Assembly (NCBI GenBank): GCA_964036195.1 | Contig: OZ038455.1 | Coordinates: 3,303,855-3,367,854 of the forward strand | Source of the DNA: Sphaerolaimus hirsutus | Taxonomy: Eukaryota > Nematoda > Chromadorea > Monhysterida > Sphaerolaimidae | Length of the DNA stretch: 64,000 bases | Direction of reading: 5' to 3' | Shown here: piece by piece, positions 41,404-54,204 of the stretch | Layout of the letters: each line of letters opens with the position of its first letter | Position numbering within the stretch: the first letter of the stretch is position 1 | Made by a program: the position numbers and the translations under genes | The notes under the pieces: model-generated | What the model was told of the DNA's origin: nothing | Database searches by the model: none | Seen by the model: the letters and a program-made list of their open reading frames with translations, nothing else

Positions 41404-41564
41404 CCCCACGCCAATGTTAGTGTGAGCTGACGAAAAATTATTCCCCCTCAGCTATTGCTAGGAAATACGGTGTGTGTTTTTTGCACGAATCTGGCAAATT
41501 TTTGCCAGATGAAAAATCTTATGAATGAAAAAAGCTAAAGCTATGGTGAGATAGTTAATATATT

Positions 41565-42032
41565 TACCGTATTTCCTCGAAATACCCCCCCCCCTCAAAA
41601 TGTACACTATGAATTTATAACCCACCCCCACTCGAAATACCCCCCCCCTCAAAATGAACACTACGAATTTATAACCCACCCCCCCACTCGAAATACCCCC
41701 CTCCCCCACAATTTCAGTGTATAGAGAACATAGATGACGAAAGGTCCGGGAAACGCAGAACTCACGTTAAAAACAATGAGTTTGTTATGTAAGATCAGGT
41801 TTTATACCGTCTACGTACTTATATAAGTCAAGAGTCTTATAAATGGTGGTGTTTATTGCATTTTTCGACGTCTGTGTCGACTGTGTCGACGATACAAACA
41901 ACGATTTATGACTGGAATTTCAAAAAAAAATTGGCGAAATAATACCCCCCCCCCCTTCGAAATACCCCCCTCAAAATTTCCACTCTGAAAAAATACCCCC
42001 CGGAGGGGGGGGTAATTCGAGGAAATACGGTA
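41565..42032. repeat. TA-flanked MITE, CCGTATTTCCTCGAA family
   Basis: TACCGTATTTCCTCGAAATA ... TTCGAGGAAATACGGTA; the left arm carries three tandem TATGAATTTATAACCC-like units. Confidence 0.85.
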
Positions 42033-42192
42033 TGTCTATTGAGTTTTCGTGAGATGCCGTATCATTTTTCCGATTTCCGGGATAAAATTTTCCTAAATGT
42101 TTTCCAATTAGGCAGCTAGGATTGGAAATTTTTGGAAACCACATTTTACGTGTAATTTATACATTTTTGTGACATCTACATGTGCAGACAGC

Positions 42193-42635
42193 CAAGGACG
42201 TAGCCAGGGGGGGGGCGGGGGGGGCGGCCGCCCCCCCCCTTCCCGTGCCGGACCAAAAAATGTGCCAGAAATGGCACTTTCAGACGACGATTTTGTCGAC
42301 AGTTTGAAAAAATTTTGCGCGCAAGCGCGCATTCACCCTTCACAACATATCTTTTTTGCTGACCAGTCTCCGCGGCCTAAAAACCAGTGAAAATGGACTC
42401 AATTTCTGTCCATGTCGCTGTATATGCCTGTAAAATACAGACGTATACTGCTGTTTTAGCTCCAATGCCAACGCCAGTGGCGCCATGGCGTGGCGCCTAC
42501 GAATGGCGCCAGCGCCACGGCGCCATTCCCCTACAACAGGGGTAAAATTTTAGGGGGGGGGCGCCGCCCCCCCCCGTTCGCCGGGCTCCGTATACAATCC
42601 GCCCCCCCCGCTCAAAAATCCTGGCTACGTCCCTG
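42193..42635. mobile_element. hAT-like MITE, CAGGGACGTAGCC family, 8-bp TSD
   Basis: CAAGGACGTAGCCAGG ... CTGGCTACGTCCCTG with the perfect 8-bp duplication CAGACAGC (42185-42192 and 42636-42643). Inverse orientation to 4683-5123. Confidence 0.92.
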
Positions 42636-42643
42636 CAGACAGC

Positions 42644-43304
42644 CCCCAGAAGTCTTAATTCCCTCTCCACGATTCATTCCTAAATATAAATGCATTAATA
42701 TTCACCATATGCCACCCACAGGGCTGAATTTATATAGGCACCTAAATCTTAATATAAAAAGGTAAATGGGTAAGAAAGTGCATACCTCTATATAATACAT
42801 ATCCCCAACAACTGTTACAAATGTTTCTGTTATTTACAATTACTCACTTTACTACCTATAGAAGGTTACCTAGAACTGGAACTTTATGCTGTGCATATGT
42901 TGTAAAGTTTGACATTATAAGCCCTGGTAAAGGTTCCATTTCTATGTGTGTTTTTTCTGTGTTACTTTTTCTGAACGGATTACAGTGTGTTTCATTTTGT
43001 TTTGGCATGTTTAATCTGTGGATTTGGTGTTTTCTCTGCGTGACCTGTGCTTTCGATCGAATTAAGTTTAATTTTTTTGGGCCACGTTTAAGTAAATACA
43101 TAGATCTATATCAACAGATTATTTACATATATTTACCACTCAAAATATCACACAAAAATACTTCTGATCGGCTATATTTTTTCCAGATTTTTGCATTATG
43201 TTTTGAATACGAAATTACACTTTTGTGATAATTTTGAGGTGTCATGAGATAATCCCTGCCAACGAAATTTTAGCGCTGATGCGTAAGTGATGGCACGTTT
43301 TCAA
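42644..43304. other. Intergenic, no gene seen
   Basis: Contains a 135-codon open frame (42821-43228) rich in Phe/Cys/Ile with no recognisable family; AT-rich chance frame is more likely than a gene. Confidence 0.5.
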
Positions 43305-43785
43305 CAGAATTGTTAAAAGTACTGAACTTTTTTGAATGTAAACGTAAACGTAAAGTATTTATTTTTTACTCACTGCTGAGTACAGAAAACGTAAGGTAAA
43401 TTTGATTGCTTTTACTCACTAAAGTGAGTAAATTACTGGGTATTTTATTTAATGTGGGTATTTTTGAGAAATTTTGCCTCAAATTTTGCTCAAAACCACA
43501 AATTCCCAAAATTTTCACCCTCAAATTCACTAGTTAACTTAATTTTAAGTGATTTTGGATATTTATTTTTACCTATTTCTGGTTTTTCTCCCTTTTTCTC
43601 CCCTTTTTGCATATAAAAAGCCAATATAAAAGTCTATCTGAAATACGTTTTCTGTACTTGCGTGCTTTCAAAAAGTATGCGAGTAAGCGAGTACTAGTAT
43701 TTTTGAGAGGAAACTTGAACGTATTTACGCAGTACTCGAGTATACGTATTCATCGAGTAAACGTAAATACGTTTTAACAAACATG
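43305..43785. mobile_element. hAT-like MITE, CAGAGTTGTT family
   Basis: CAGAATTGTTAAAAGTACTG ... AATACGTTTTAACAAACATG; interior GTAAACGTAAA and tactcg words. No clear duplication. Confidence 0.72.
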
Positions 43786-43995
43786 ATTTCTAGACAAAAT
43801 AGCACCAATCAATGGCATCGTCGCAACTAAATCGATTTGCATGTGCAAATTAGATTTGTCAGAATTTGTGACTTCACAAGAGTTTTTTTTGTTTTCCATA
43901 CGGGACTTTTCTTTTGGACTGGCATTTCGAACTTGTTGGGACCAAAAAGGGTGAAAATTCAAACATTTTGCCATTTTCTGGATCGGGATTCCATT

Positions 43996-44241
43996 GTGCC
44001 TACACACACTAGTTTTCACCGTGACTTCGTGTGAAAACTGAAATTTTTTCAAATGCAAATTAAAAATCACAGTTGAATGATTCGATTTTATTTAAATTTG
44101 AGTTTAAATAAATGATAGTTAAACTTTAAAAATTTGAAAACTAAAACACAATAAGCATACAAAATGAGTAGGCTGGATGTCGCCATGTCGCCATTTCAGT
44201 TTTCACATCAGTCACGGTGAAAACTAGTGTGTGTAGGGCCA
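43996..44241. repeat. MITE, CACACTAGTTTTCACCGTGA family
   Basis: GTGCCTACACACACTAGTTT ... inverse AAACTAGTGTGTGTAGGGCC. Second copy 46957-47190. Confidence 0.82.
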
Positions 44242-44419
44242 TTTGAGCTTTTGTTATTTTGTTACTATGATGACAATTTAATTGAAAAATCAGTTAAATT
44301 GTGTCGGAAGAAAATTGAAATTCAATGTTTTTACTGTGATAATTTGAATATCAGATTTTACACATGAAGTGTTATTCAAGGAGGACTCTTATAGTTTATA
44401 CATGGAACCTATTTTCAGC

Positions 44420-44820
44420 TACCGTATATCCTCGAATAAGTCCCCCGGGGAGTTATTTTTTTGTCAGAGTTTTTGAGGGGGGAGTTATTCAAGGGTGGGG
44501 AGTTATTCAAGGGGGGGGAGTTATTTTTTCATCATAACTTTCAGGAAAACTTGCAGGTAGGTAGGTGTGTATACACTGCGTAAAATACACACTCTGCATC
44601 CGGCTTTCGCTGCGTAGGCTAACATCCTTTTGTATTTTTTGTCTCATACACAGCACTGCATTTGTACTTCGTTTTTTTTTCACTTGTATCTTCTCCATTG
44701 ATCATAGGGGGGAGTTATTCAAGGGTGGGGAGTTATTCAAGGGGGGGGGGAGTCATTTTTTCGTCAGTGTTTTTGATGGGGGAGTTATTCAAGGGGGGTC
44801 TTATTCGAGGATATACGGTA
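44420..44820. repeat. TA-flanked MITE, CCGTATATCCTCGAATAAG family
   Basis: TACCGTATATCCTCGAATAAG ... CTTATTCGAGGATATACGGTA; interior is GGGGAGTTATTCAAGG repeats. It has truncated the left part of the following CAGGGGTCTCC-family copy. Confidence 0.83.
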
Positions 44821-45041
44821 TTTTTAGTACTATATGCTCTTGTTTACCCATTTTGAGCTATTTTACACCTACTTTTAGCGATTTTTCTCCCTTTTCTTCA
44901 TTCTACACCCTGAAATAGCCTATATATCGAACCACCACACCCCCCCAACCCCCAAAAATGTTTTCCCAGCTATCTATCTATCCCGAAGGCCGCCCAGCTA
45001 TCTATCCAACCACCCGGAGGGTCAAAATTCAAGATACCCCT
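44821..45041. mobile_element. Right half of a CAGGGGTCTCC-family MITE
   Basis: From the tttttagtactatatgct core to the terminal AAGATACCCCTG; left half absent. Confidence 0.7.
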
Positions 45042-45043
45042 GG

Positions 45044-45660
45044 GGCCAGATTTAATTCTCCCTACAGATTTGTAGGGTAGGGCGTACGCCCGATAGAAGT
45101 TCAGCCGCATCGACGCACATGCACCAAGAGCAAGGCGGTTTGTAAAATATACGAAACTATCCCTTTAGGTCGCCGATATTGCAATATGACGTATATCACT
45201 TCTATTATGGCACGGAAATCACTATTTCGTCATTTCTTGGCTGGCTGCCAATTCGCTTTTTAATTTATTTTGTCGGGCGGGTTACTCGCATAAGTCGCGC
45301 ATTTGTACGCTCATGCATGCATTTCTTTGTTGTCGCTGCCCTCATGGTTTCGGTTGCAGACAGTGAACACTAAAAAAGTGACCACCTGACTACACAAAAG
45401 CGCGACTTATGCGAGTAACCCGCCCGACAAAATAAAAAAAAAACGAATTGGCTGACGGCCAAGAAATGATGAAATCATGATTTCCTTGCCAAAATCGAAG
45501 TGATATACGTCATATTCCAATATCGGCGGCCTTAAGGGATGGATTCGTATATTTTACAAACCGCCTTGCTCTCGGTGCATGTGCGTGGATGCGGCTGAAC
45601 TTAAAAAAATTTATCGGGCGTATGCCCTACCCTACAAATCTGTAGGGAGAATTCAATCTG
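45044..45660. mobile_element. PIF/Harbinger-like MITE, GGGCCAGATTTAAT family, 3-bp TSD
   Basis: GGGCCAGATTTAATTCTCCC ... GGGAGAATTCAATCTGGCCC, with CTG on both sides. It lies exactly against the CCCCTG terminus of the preceding element. Confidence 0.78.
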
Positions 45661-46956
45661 GCCCCTGGTGATAAGTGCCGCTTCATTCAAAAGTTGTGCC
45701 CTCTTTCACACTAAATTGCAAAATTACGTCAGAATATGCAACTTTATCAAAATGCGATAAAGACTTATATTTATTTTGCATTCCAACAACAGCATTTGAT
45801 CCATGAATCAAATCGGTTTCACAGTAGCTATATATTGATCCTGGTATAAAATCATGAATTATGCATGTGTTCAGTGCGCACCGCAGGTGGTTACGTACTA
45901 GTGGTGGGAAAATGGTTTCGGGTACCCGGGATTCGTCTCGGGTTTTGAATTTTTTGGTTGAAATATAAATACATTGGATATATTGATGCAAAATTAGCAG
46001 TTACAAAATTTACTTGAATAATTCCCCCTCTTGAATAATTTGTCCCTGTCAGACAAGTGAGGAACAAATAATTCCCCCTAAACAATAACCCCCTTTAGGC
46101 ATATGATTAATTTGTGTGTATTATTGTGAATAAAGCATATTTCATGAAATGAATGGCTCGAAATGCTTGAAGATTTTGACCAAAAATCATTCCCACCTTG
46201 AATAATCCCCCCTCGAAAAGTCTCACGAAAAATAATTCACCAGCAAATGAGGCCCTACCATATTTGCTCAAATAATTCTCATTGGGAATTATTTTTCTGT
46301 CAGACTTGAGCAGTGGACTACTCAAGTATGAAATTATTACTTCCTCACAATTTTCTAGCATGTTTCTATAAACTCATTTCATAAAATATGTGTTATATGT
46401 AAATATCATTATATGGCCCCTATAAAAACATGAATATTATTATTTTCTGAACCTCTAAACCCGCGAAATTTCCCAACGCTAGTGTGGCTTTCACAATGCG
46501 CGTTCAGAATGTCATTGGCATTTTGCCATCTGGCCACATTGCACGCATACCGCTTTTTTTCGCTTTTTTCGCTTTTTGTGAGTAAATGTGTTTTCTATTT
46601 TACCTAGGTAGTTCATTTTTTATTTATGTGCTTTTGTTCTGAAACGGGTACTTTAACGCGTGAGATTTGACATTTTTGTTAACGTAGGATATTTATTGTC
46701 ATAGTTTGCTGCTTTTAGTGCACAAAAATGTTTTGTTTTCAATCAATCACACTGCAAAAATCACGTTTTTCTTTCCCTCATGTTATCTTGATTTTGACCC
46801 CCAGGAGCTTAGCTACCATAAACCATCAAATACAAACGTTGTTTGATAAAATGCTGTTTGATATAAAATGTTTTGAAATGGTGTTTGATGAAAATTGTAT
46901 TCCCACTGAAATGTGGTAAAATTCACAAAATTTCATAAGTATACAGTAGAAAATTT
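45661..46956. other. Intergenic with degenerate repeats
   Basis: 46010-46345 has scattered TTGAATAATTCCCCC and TACCATATTTGCTCAAATAA words, probably a decayed TA-family MITE. No gene recognised. Confidence 0.5.
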
Positions 46957-47190
46957 GTGCCTACACACACGTGACTTCGTGTGAAAACTGAAATTTTTTC
47001 AAATGCAAATTAATGAACACGGTTGAATGATTTAATTCAAAGTCAATTTGAATTTAAATTTATGAAAGTTAAAGTTTGAAAATTTGTCAACTAAAACAGA
47101 TAAAGCATACGATAAGAGTAGGCTGTATGTGGCCATGTGACCATTTCAGTTTTCACACAAGTCACGGTGAAAACTAGTGTGTGTAGGGCC
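46957..47190. repeat. MITE, CACACTAGTTTTCACCGTGA family (left end shortened)
   Basis: GTGCCTACACACACGTGACTT lacks the tagttttcacc stretch; right end is AAACTAGTGTGTGTAGGGCC. Otherwise collinear with 43996-44241. Confidence 0.78.
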
Positions 47191-47600
47191 ATTATGTACT
47201 TAAGTCTCAGCATGTGATTTGAGAACCATTCCTTGAGAAAGTCATGTTTTTGCATTTTATTTCTCTGTGGAAGTACAGAGTCTCTAGTGCTAGTTTTGTT
47301 TGTCTCTGCATTTTTATGTGTCTATTGTTCCAATTTTCAAGTCTGGATTACCTAAATGGGGTCAGTTCTGTAAATGGATATGTTACGAGAAAAGTGATTA
47401 GTCAAGTATGTAAAGACAAGTATTTAAGTTGAAGTAGGTATACCGTATTACCTCGAATTAACCCCCCCCTTAAACCCCTCCCCCTCGAATTAACCCCCCC
47501 CCCCCCTCAAAATGGGCTGGGGAAGTAATACCCCCCCTCGAAATACCCCCCAAATACAGTGTAAACAGCATGTACACAACAAATACCACAATGTGTGAAC

Positions 47601-48669
47601 TAGGGTTGGGGAACCGAACCGAGAACCGAGCACTATTTTGGAACCGAGAACCGAGAACCGGAACCGAAAAAAATACCCGAACCGGAACCGAGAACCGACA
47701 CTTAGACCCGGAACCGAACAAAAGAACCGAAAGAACCGAAATTTTTTACAATAATCCTATCAAAATGCAACATTTGCACCATTGCGTTTTGGACATTTTC
47801 CTCCCACAGATGTAGGGGCAAGGACGTATCCAGGGGGGGCTGCAGTCCCCCCCTTCCCGGGCGAGACCTAAAAAAGTTGCTGAAAACGAAACTTTTAGTA
47901 CAACTTTTGAAGGTGTAGTGAAAAAATTTTTGCGCGCAAGCGCGCATTTGTCCATCATACAAGGGTATTTTGAAAGAATCTGCCCTGTACTCTTTTAATT
48001 AGATGAAATGGCCGGGTTGTCGCTATATGAATATGTATGTATATTTACATAGATATAAGCGATTTTTGGCGCCAGCGCCCATGCCAATGGCGCCATGGCG
48101 TGGCGTCTTCGAATGGCGTCAGCGCCATGACGCCATTCCGCCACCACATAGGAAAAATTTTAGGGGGGGGGGCTGAGCCCCCCCCCGTTCGCCGGGCTCC
48201 GTAAACAAGCAGCCCCCGCTCCAAAATCCTGGATACGTCCCTGTGTACGGGTGATTGCATGTTACAAAAAATAAAAAAACTTGTTCAAATTCAAATTTTA
48301 TGGGTTGCCTTGTCGCGGGTTAGCTGCGGCAGAATATCCAGGGCACTTTGAAATGAGATTGAAACAGCTGCTTTGTTTGGATTTGCACATGGTTTCATGT
48401 ATGATGTTTGCTACACTACAACTGTATGTTGTTTTTCCTTTATTCAGCTTATTATTGCCCAATACCCGATTTTTTCATTACCCAATACCCGATTTTTTCA
48501 TTACCCGGAACCGAAATTTTTTTAAATTTGGAACCGAAAGAACCGAACCGGAACCGAACTTAAGAACCGAACCGAGAACCGGAACCGAAAATTTTTTGGA
48601 ACCGAGAACCGAACCGAAAATTTTTAGAACCGAGAACCGGAACCGAAAATTTTGAAATTCCCAACCCTA
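47601..48669. mobile_element. Middle element: hAT-like MITE, TAGGGTTGGG ends / GAACCG words
   Basis: TAGGGTTGGGGAACCGAACC ... TTTTGAAATTCCCAACCCTA; flanks gtgtgaac (47593-47600) and ctgtgaac (48670-48677) agree at 7 of 8. Both arms are GAACCGAACCGAGAACC arrays in the same orientation. Confidence 0.88.
47819..48243. mobile_element. Inner element: hAT-like MITE, CAGGGACGTATCC family
   Basis: CAAGGACGTATCCAGG ... CTGGATACGTCCCTG; flanks tgtagggg (47811-47818) and tgtacggg (48244-48251) agree at 7 of 8. Confidence 0.9.
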
Positions 48670-48941
48670 CTGTGAACTGTATTATGCAGAACACACGTTA
48701 AAACCGATGACTGAGTGACGTTAGGGAAGGGTTTATGTGTATATACACTTGTATATACCTATAAACACCCATACGTCTCTGACAATCTTGTATTTTTCTA
48801 TGTCTGAGTATGGGAAATTTCGCAAAATTTCTGGCGAAATAATAGACCCCCTCGAATAAACCCCCCCCTCGAATTAACCCCCCTCAAAATTTGCTGGCAA
48901 ACTAATAAACCCCCATGGGGGTATTTCGAGGTAATATGGTA

Positions 48942-49524
48942 TTTATCAATGAAAATACTTGTCATTTGCGAGTTTGGCTGTCACTTTTAAATTACAAATT
49001 TATTTATCGCTCGCCTATTCGTGTCATCTGTCCGAAAAGGGAAACTTTCAAATGTCGAAATTTATGTAAAATGTCCTGGGAAATGTCAAATTTGTTTCTA
49101 TTTTTTACTGGTCGTTTAACATTTTTCATGCCGTTTTGCATGACATTTGACATTTTATGAGGAATTTTACTGAGTGGCAACTTGTATTTATCGTTGTATT
49201 TTTGGTGTCCTGTAAGACACCGAAAAAATTATTACCAGCTTACTTTATCGATACCCACCAAATTTCTTCACTATATAGCAAAATACATGGACACTGGAAA
49301 CCATATTTCCATGCGAAAATGGTGTTCTGTTATGTATTTAGGCATTTGGATTGGAACACTCGAATTTGTTTGTATTACTACGCGCGTGTGTTATTGTCCC
49401 ATCTGAATGTTTGTACACTGGAATTTGACATTTGGAACTGTGCCAAGTGCCTTTTGTTGTGTTCAATTTGATTTTCTCGACCCTGGACGGGGAATTTTTG
49501 GTATTTTGGAAACGTATTGGCGGC
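48942..49524. other. Intergenic with CCTGTAAAATG-family fragment
   Basis: 49060-49180 carries the ATGTAAAATGTCC / GACATTTTATGAGG words. The rest shows no gene. Confidence 0.5.
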
Positions 49525-49760
49525 GCTGCGCACACTAGCTAGTAAATACACCATCGAAATTTGGGAAACACAAATTTGTTTTGAAACCATTTGAGTTTAC
49601 CAGAATGAGGAGTCTGTCAACTACTCAATTGTCTGTCTGTCTCTCAACTGTCTGTCTGTCAGTTGACGACGATCAAAGATCATTCTGGTAAACTCAATTG
49701 TATTCAAAATTTATTTATTTATTTCCCAAATTTCTATTTGTACTAGTGTGTATGGCAAAA
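49525..49760. repeat. MITE, GAGTTTACCAGAATGAGG family
   Basis: Left CACACTAGCTAGTAAATACAC, inverse right CAAATTTCTATTTGTACTAGTGTG, with inverted GAGTTTACCAGAATGA / TCATTCTGGTAAACTC inside and a CTGTCTGT tract at the centre. Confidence 0.78.
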
Positions 49761-49944
49761 ATAGAATAAAGCTTTTTGCATGCATTTTGAAAGTAAACCC
49801 TGCAAAATCTAAGTGTAATGAATAGTTCTCAACTCTGAGAGATCGTTTTTTTAGAAATATACATGACTTTTTCGCGTGAAATTTTTTTCCCTTTACTGTT
49901 ATAATTTTACATAATGTAAACCCGCAAATTCCCTGGACCATAAA

Positions 49945-50407
49945 TAGGGTTCAAACGAGATCCCGATCCCGGATCCCGTGAAATTCCGGGATTGAGCAGT
50001 CCCGATCCCGATCTCGAAACCCCAATCCCGATCCCGAAATCCAAAAATACCAATCCCGATCCTGAAAACTTTCAAATCCCGATCCCGGAAAAAATAGTGA
50101 AAATTATAAAAAGTGAAAAAATGACAGAAGAACACAAACCCCCAGCGTCCATTTTATGTCACTTTTCTGGCATCCAACAGTGTTTTGAGACCTTTATGAA
50201 CAACTGTGAATGCCAGAACAGGGACGAAAATCCCTATCCCTAGACCCCAACCCCGATCCCGAAAAAATGCCAGTCCCGATCCCGATCCCGTGACCCCAAT
50301 CCCGGCCAATCCCGATCTCGAAATCTCAAAATACCAATCCCGATCCCAATCCCGAAACCTCTATCCCGATCCCGAAATCTCAAAAAGTGAATCCCGTTTG
50401 AACCCTA
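49945..50407. mobile_element. hAT-like MITE, TAGGGTTCAAAC ends / CCCGAT words, 8-bp TSD
   Basis: TAGGGTTCAAACGAGATCCC ... GAATCCCGTTTGAACCCTA with the perfect 8-bp duplication ACCATAAA (49937-49944 and 50408-50415). Arms are ATCCCGATCCCGA arrays; the centre of about 120 bp is shared with 53696-54083. Confidence 0.93.
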
Positions 50408-50803
50408 ACCATAAATGCCAATTCATAAAAAATGTTAAAATTTTCCGCCCACGCCGCTTAATAAAATTCAGAAGATCTCTGGAATTAAATCTTAGCTTAT
50501 AGCGTGATTCGAAATGAAGCATTTTAAGCTTTGGTAAACAGACTTTATTTATGCGTTGACATGTGTAAAGTGCCAACGATATTGTATTTATTTCACAATG
50601 CCTTTGTTTGTTATTTTGAAGATTGGAACAATAATGCAGAGCAATAATCCAATATCCATTGCTTTAAAAATGCAATTCTGTACTTTTTGGGGTTTTTTTT
50701 GTATTTGGGGCTCCATAGTACACCATCTAAATTTGGTCACTCATGGTTTTGAAAACATTCCAGTTTAACAGAGTGAATGGTTTTTGAACGCGATAAAAGT
50801 ACC

Positions 50804-51186
50804 TACCGTATTTGCTCGAAATACCCCCCGGGGGTGAATGTTTCATAGTGATCCCGAGAGGGGGGGGGTTATTATTTCGCCAGAAATTTTTTCAAATCCT
50901 AGTACAAAATCGTTGTTTGTGATGTACACTGGGGTAGAAAAATGCATCAATAACTGACATGTATAGACTCCTGTAGACTAATAGTAGTATGTAGATGGTA
51001 TAAACACTGTTCTAATGTGATTACGACATTGTTTTAACGTGTGTTCTGCACTTCGCAGAACACAAACTGCAGTATTTGTCATGTACGTAATCTTTACATC
51101 CAATCTGGGGGGGGGGTATTTCGAGGGGGGGTGATTGTTTCATAGTGGTCTCGAGAGGGGGGGAGGTATTTCGAGGAAATACGGTA
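50804..51186. repeat. TA-flanked MITE, CCGTATTTCCTCGAA family
   Basis: TACCGTATTTGCTCGAAATA ... TTCGAGGAAATACGGTA. Confidence 0.84.
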
Positions 51187-52337
51187 GTTGACAGATTCCT
51201 CATTATGGTAAACTCAATTTTTTTCTTGACAGATTTACGAATTTCCCAAGTTTCTGTGCGCAGCGCCATTTGATCGAAGTGTGGCCATCTGGTGCCTAAT
51301 TTTATTCATTGATTAAATTCTAACTATTTAGCTAAATATTATTTTGGCAAATCTTTTTCGTGAAAATAAAATCACAAGCTATTTCATTGTGTACAAATTG
51401 GTTTGCATGTGCAAATATGGGAGATGTGGGAATAGCCATAATGCTTGTGCTAGAATCAGCCCATTTCACACATCGTACATTTGCAGTGCAAATTAATTTG
51501 CACTGGCACCCTACATCACACTTTATACGTGAGCCACCCTGTACACTGTTTGCATGTAAAATGCATCTACACAATGCAAATTTATGTATGTGTTTTATGA
51601 GTGACCACTGGTCACTCTAAGTCACAACATTCTGGTGTTTGCATTCTGCATGCATTATTCGCCCATTTTGGGAGTTTGATGTCTTCATAGGGTTTATATT
51701 TCATGGATTCATGTTGGTGTAATAGAGTATATTTTGACATGACTTTGACATGAATGATTGATATTTTTGAAAAGTCTACTTGATATACAATATGATATAT
51801 ATGTAGAAAAGTGAGCAGAATTTTGAATTACCTTAGACAAAAAATTAGCAGCACATTTTGTTTGTGAGAAGGTTGTCCTACCACTTGGCGATTGGAAATG
51901 AAATATAATTTTCATTTCCATATGTTACTTTTATTCACTTGGTTATCTTGATCAAATAACTGACATATTATATTGCTATTGCAGTGTATTTTCTGCCAGA
52001 TGTTCTTGTTCAAATTGATGAATTTTACTGAATTTTTCCACCAATGATTATTCTCAGTGAGAAATTTAGTGGCTATAAGGGTGCTGATATAATCACTCAT
52101 AAATGATTGCTGTTATCTGAGATTTTTTATTTGTGTAATGGCTTTGGTTGTTCTTAAAGTTGTGCACATCCTGATATCAATCATTTTGTGGACTTTGTGG
52201 TAACCATAAATTGAATGGTTTTTTAGAAACTCATTATATTGACACTTAAAAAGTATTTGAAAACATGCCGTGTTTTGAAATATTTTGAAACTATGACAAA
52301 AACTGAGTGAATGATTGTGATACTGTAACTTTTATAC
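51187..52337. other. Intergenic, no gene seen
   Basis: AT-rich, short frames only; a TTTGCATG/GCAAATTTATG-rich patch near 51390-51590. Confidence 0.5.
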
Positions 52338-53038
52338 ACTGTATTGGCTTGTTTTGAACCCTGGGAATTGTATTTTTTCACAAGGCCCTTACAGTGGGGC
52401 TCTATTCGAGCATGGTACTCAATTTGAGCATGGTATTGTATCATTTCATAATATATTTTGTACATATTTCTATTCCATTATAGATAAATTTTCTGTTTTT
52501 ACCAGCTTTCAACTGAAGACAATGTATGTAGGTACATATAAAAATTTTTTCTGACAGTGCACATGCAGTGCATATTGCCACCGATGCCCACCCATTAGCG
52601 AATTTGCGGGCAGTAGGGCGGCCTGTGCCTCTGAATTTGTGTGCCTTTGTTTCCCATTGCCCAGTTGGGTGGCCAGATTAGCCCAAGTTTGCGGCTGAGT
52701 CTATCAGCTCAGCGCGTGTGACAGATAAGACCGATCAGTCACTTTGATCTGTTGTGATGCAACAGGCACATTTTTCTACGTGTCTGTTTGCTTTTTGCAT
52801 CACATCAAAGTGATTGATTAGTTGGGAAAATTAACAGAAATTAAATTAACGGCATGTAACACAACAGCAGGGATTTGAGACACATTAAAAAAGTATATTG
52901 TGTTTTGCACATCACTCTTCTATTTAGTTGTTGGGGGCACTCAATTCAAGCATGGTACTGTATTGTTTCATACCCTGGTACTCTATTTGAGCATGGTACT
53001 CAATTCAAACATGGTATTCAAAACATGCCAATACAGTA
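52338..53038. repeat. MITE, CTGTATTGGCWTGTTTTGAA ends / GCATGGTACTC words
   Basis: Left ACTGTATTGGCTTGTTTTGA, inverse right TTCAAAACATGCCAATACAGT. Inside both ends lie GAGCATGGTACTCAATT units. Only copy seen in the window. Confidence 0.72.
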
Positions 53039-53695
53039 AGCTTTTTATATTTTTAAATATCAACTTCATAGTGGGATTCCAGTAATTTCACACTCAATTG
53101 ATTCATTTGCATCATTGTGAAATTGAATAATAACTACCATATTTCCTCAAAATACCTCCCCTTGCATGAACCCCACTCAATGCACACCCTGTCTCAGTGA
53201 GCCAAGGAAAAAAATAACCCCACGCTGAATACACCCCCATTTAAATCAAATTGAGCCTGTTCCAATTTTTCAAGTGAAATAACATACCCCTTGAGTTTGA
53301 TAAAAGGCAATAGGTGCACTGCACTTCTCCATTTAAAATTGAAAAAGTTACACGATTCTCACTCAATGAAGGTTGCACAATGAAAATAGAAATCCTTTTT
53401 ACTTTTTATATGATTTAACAAAAAAATCTCACCACTGCACTTTTCTTCATGCAATGTGCACTACTTTCAGATCACCCCAAAATTCCAATATTTTGCTCCC
53501 TTTTGTGCACATGAGGCCTTCCTTTGATGATTTATGATTATGATAGGTGAAGTGATTTTTGTATGTGAAAAGAGATATCGTAATGTTTGATTATTAGTGA
53601 CTATGTTCAGTTGAAAGAAAGCTGATTCAATTTTTCTGCCGTTCTGTTTTTTTAACGTTCTGATTACAAATTGCAGATCGATTGGGTGTAGGTAG
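53039..53695. other. Intergenic with decayed TA-family words
   Basis: 53140-53300 has TACCATATTTCCTCAAAATA and related C-rich pieces. No gene. Confidence 0.5.
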
Positions 53696-54083
53696 TAGGG
53701 TTCTAACGGGATCCCGATCCCGATCATGATATATTTCGGGATTTTTCGGTTCCGATCCCGATCCCGAGAGTTTGAATAGCCAACCCCGATCACGAAAATT
53801 TACATATCCCAATCGCGATAAAAATCTCCTTAATCCCAACCCCAGAAAAGTTTTCCGAATTTGCAAAATGACCTTTTTGTACTGAAAAGTGTGAACGGAA
53901 ACCTCCAGTGTTCATTTTATGCCACTCCCTGGCATTCAAATTTCAAATGTGTTTTGGACCCTTTTTTTAAAAAATTATCAGGAACCCCAAATTCCAAACT
54001 TTTTTGGCCAAAATTCCGATTCCGAAAATTCGAAAAGCCAATCCTGAACTCAATCCCGAAAAGTCGATCCCGTTTGAATCCAT
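53696..54083. mobile_element. hAT-like MITE, TAGGGTTCWAAC ends / CCCGAT words, 8-bp TSD
   Basis: TAGGGTTCTAACGGGATCCC ... GATCCCGTTTGAATCCAT with the perfect 8-bp duplication GTAGGTAG (53688-53695 and 54084-54091). Confidence 0.92.
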
Positions 54084-54204
54084 GTAGGTAGATAGTAAAG
54101 TATATTCAAATGTTTATGTCTTTTGTGTGAAGGACACATTTACGTTTTCTCATTTGTCTGAAAGTAGTAACTACTGTGTACTTAACGGTGTATGGTGTGG
54201 TATA

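Larger units (their letters stand above)
47441..48941. repeat. Outer element of a three-level nest (TA MITE, CCGTATTACC family)
   Basis: TACCGTATTACCTCGAATTA at 47441 and CGAGGTAATATGGTA ending 48941. Removing the inner insertion 47601-48669 restores a copy of normal size (about 430 bp). Confidence 0.83.

Noticed and set aside
42821-43228. 135-codon open frame on the plus strand
   Set aside because: AT-rich, Phe/Cys/Ile-rich product with no recognisable motif and no splice context; typical of a chance frame in AT-rich DNA.
48281-48655. 124-codon open frame with Glu-Pro-rich C-terminus
   Set aside because: The C-terminal half is the GAACCG word array of the 47601-48669 element.
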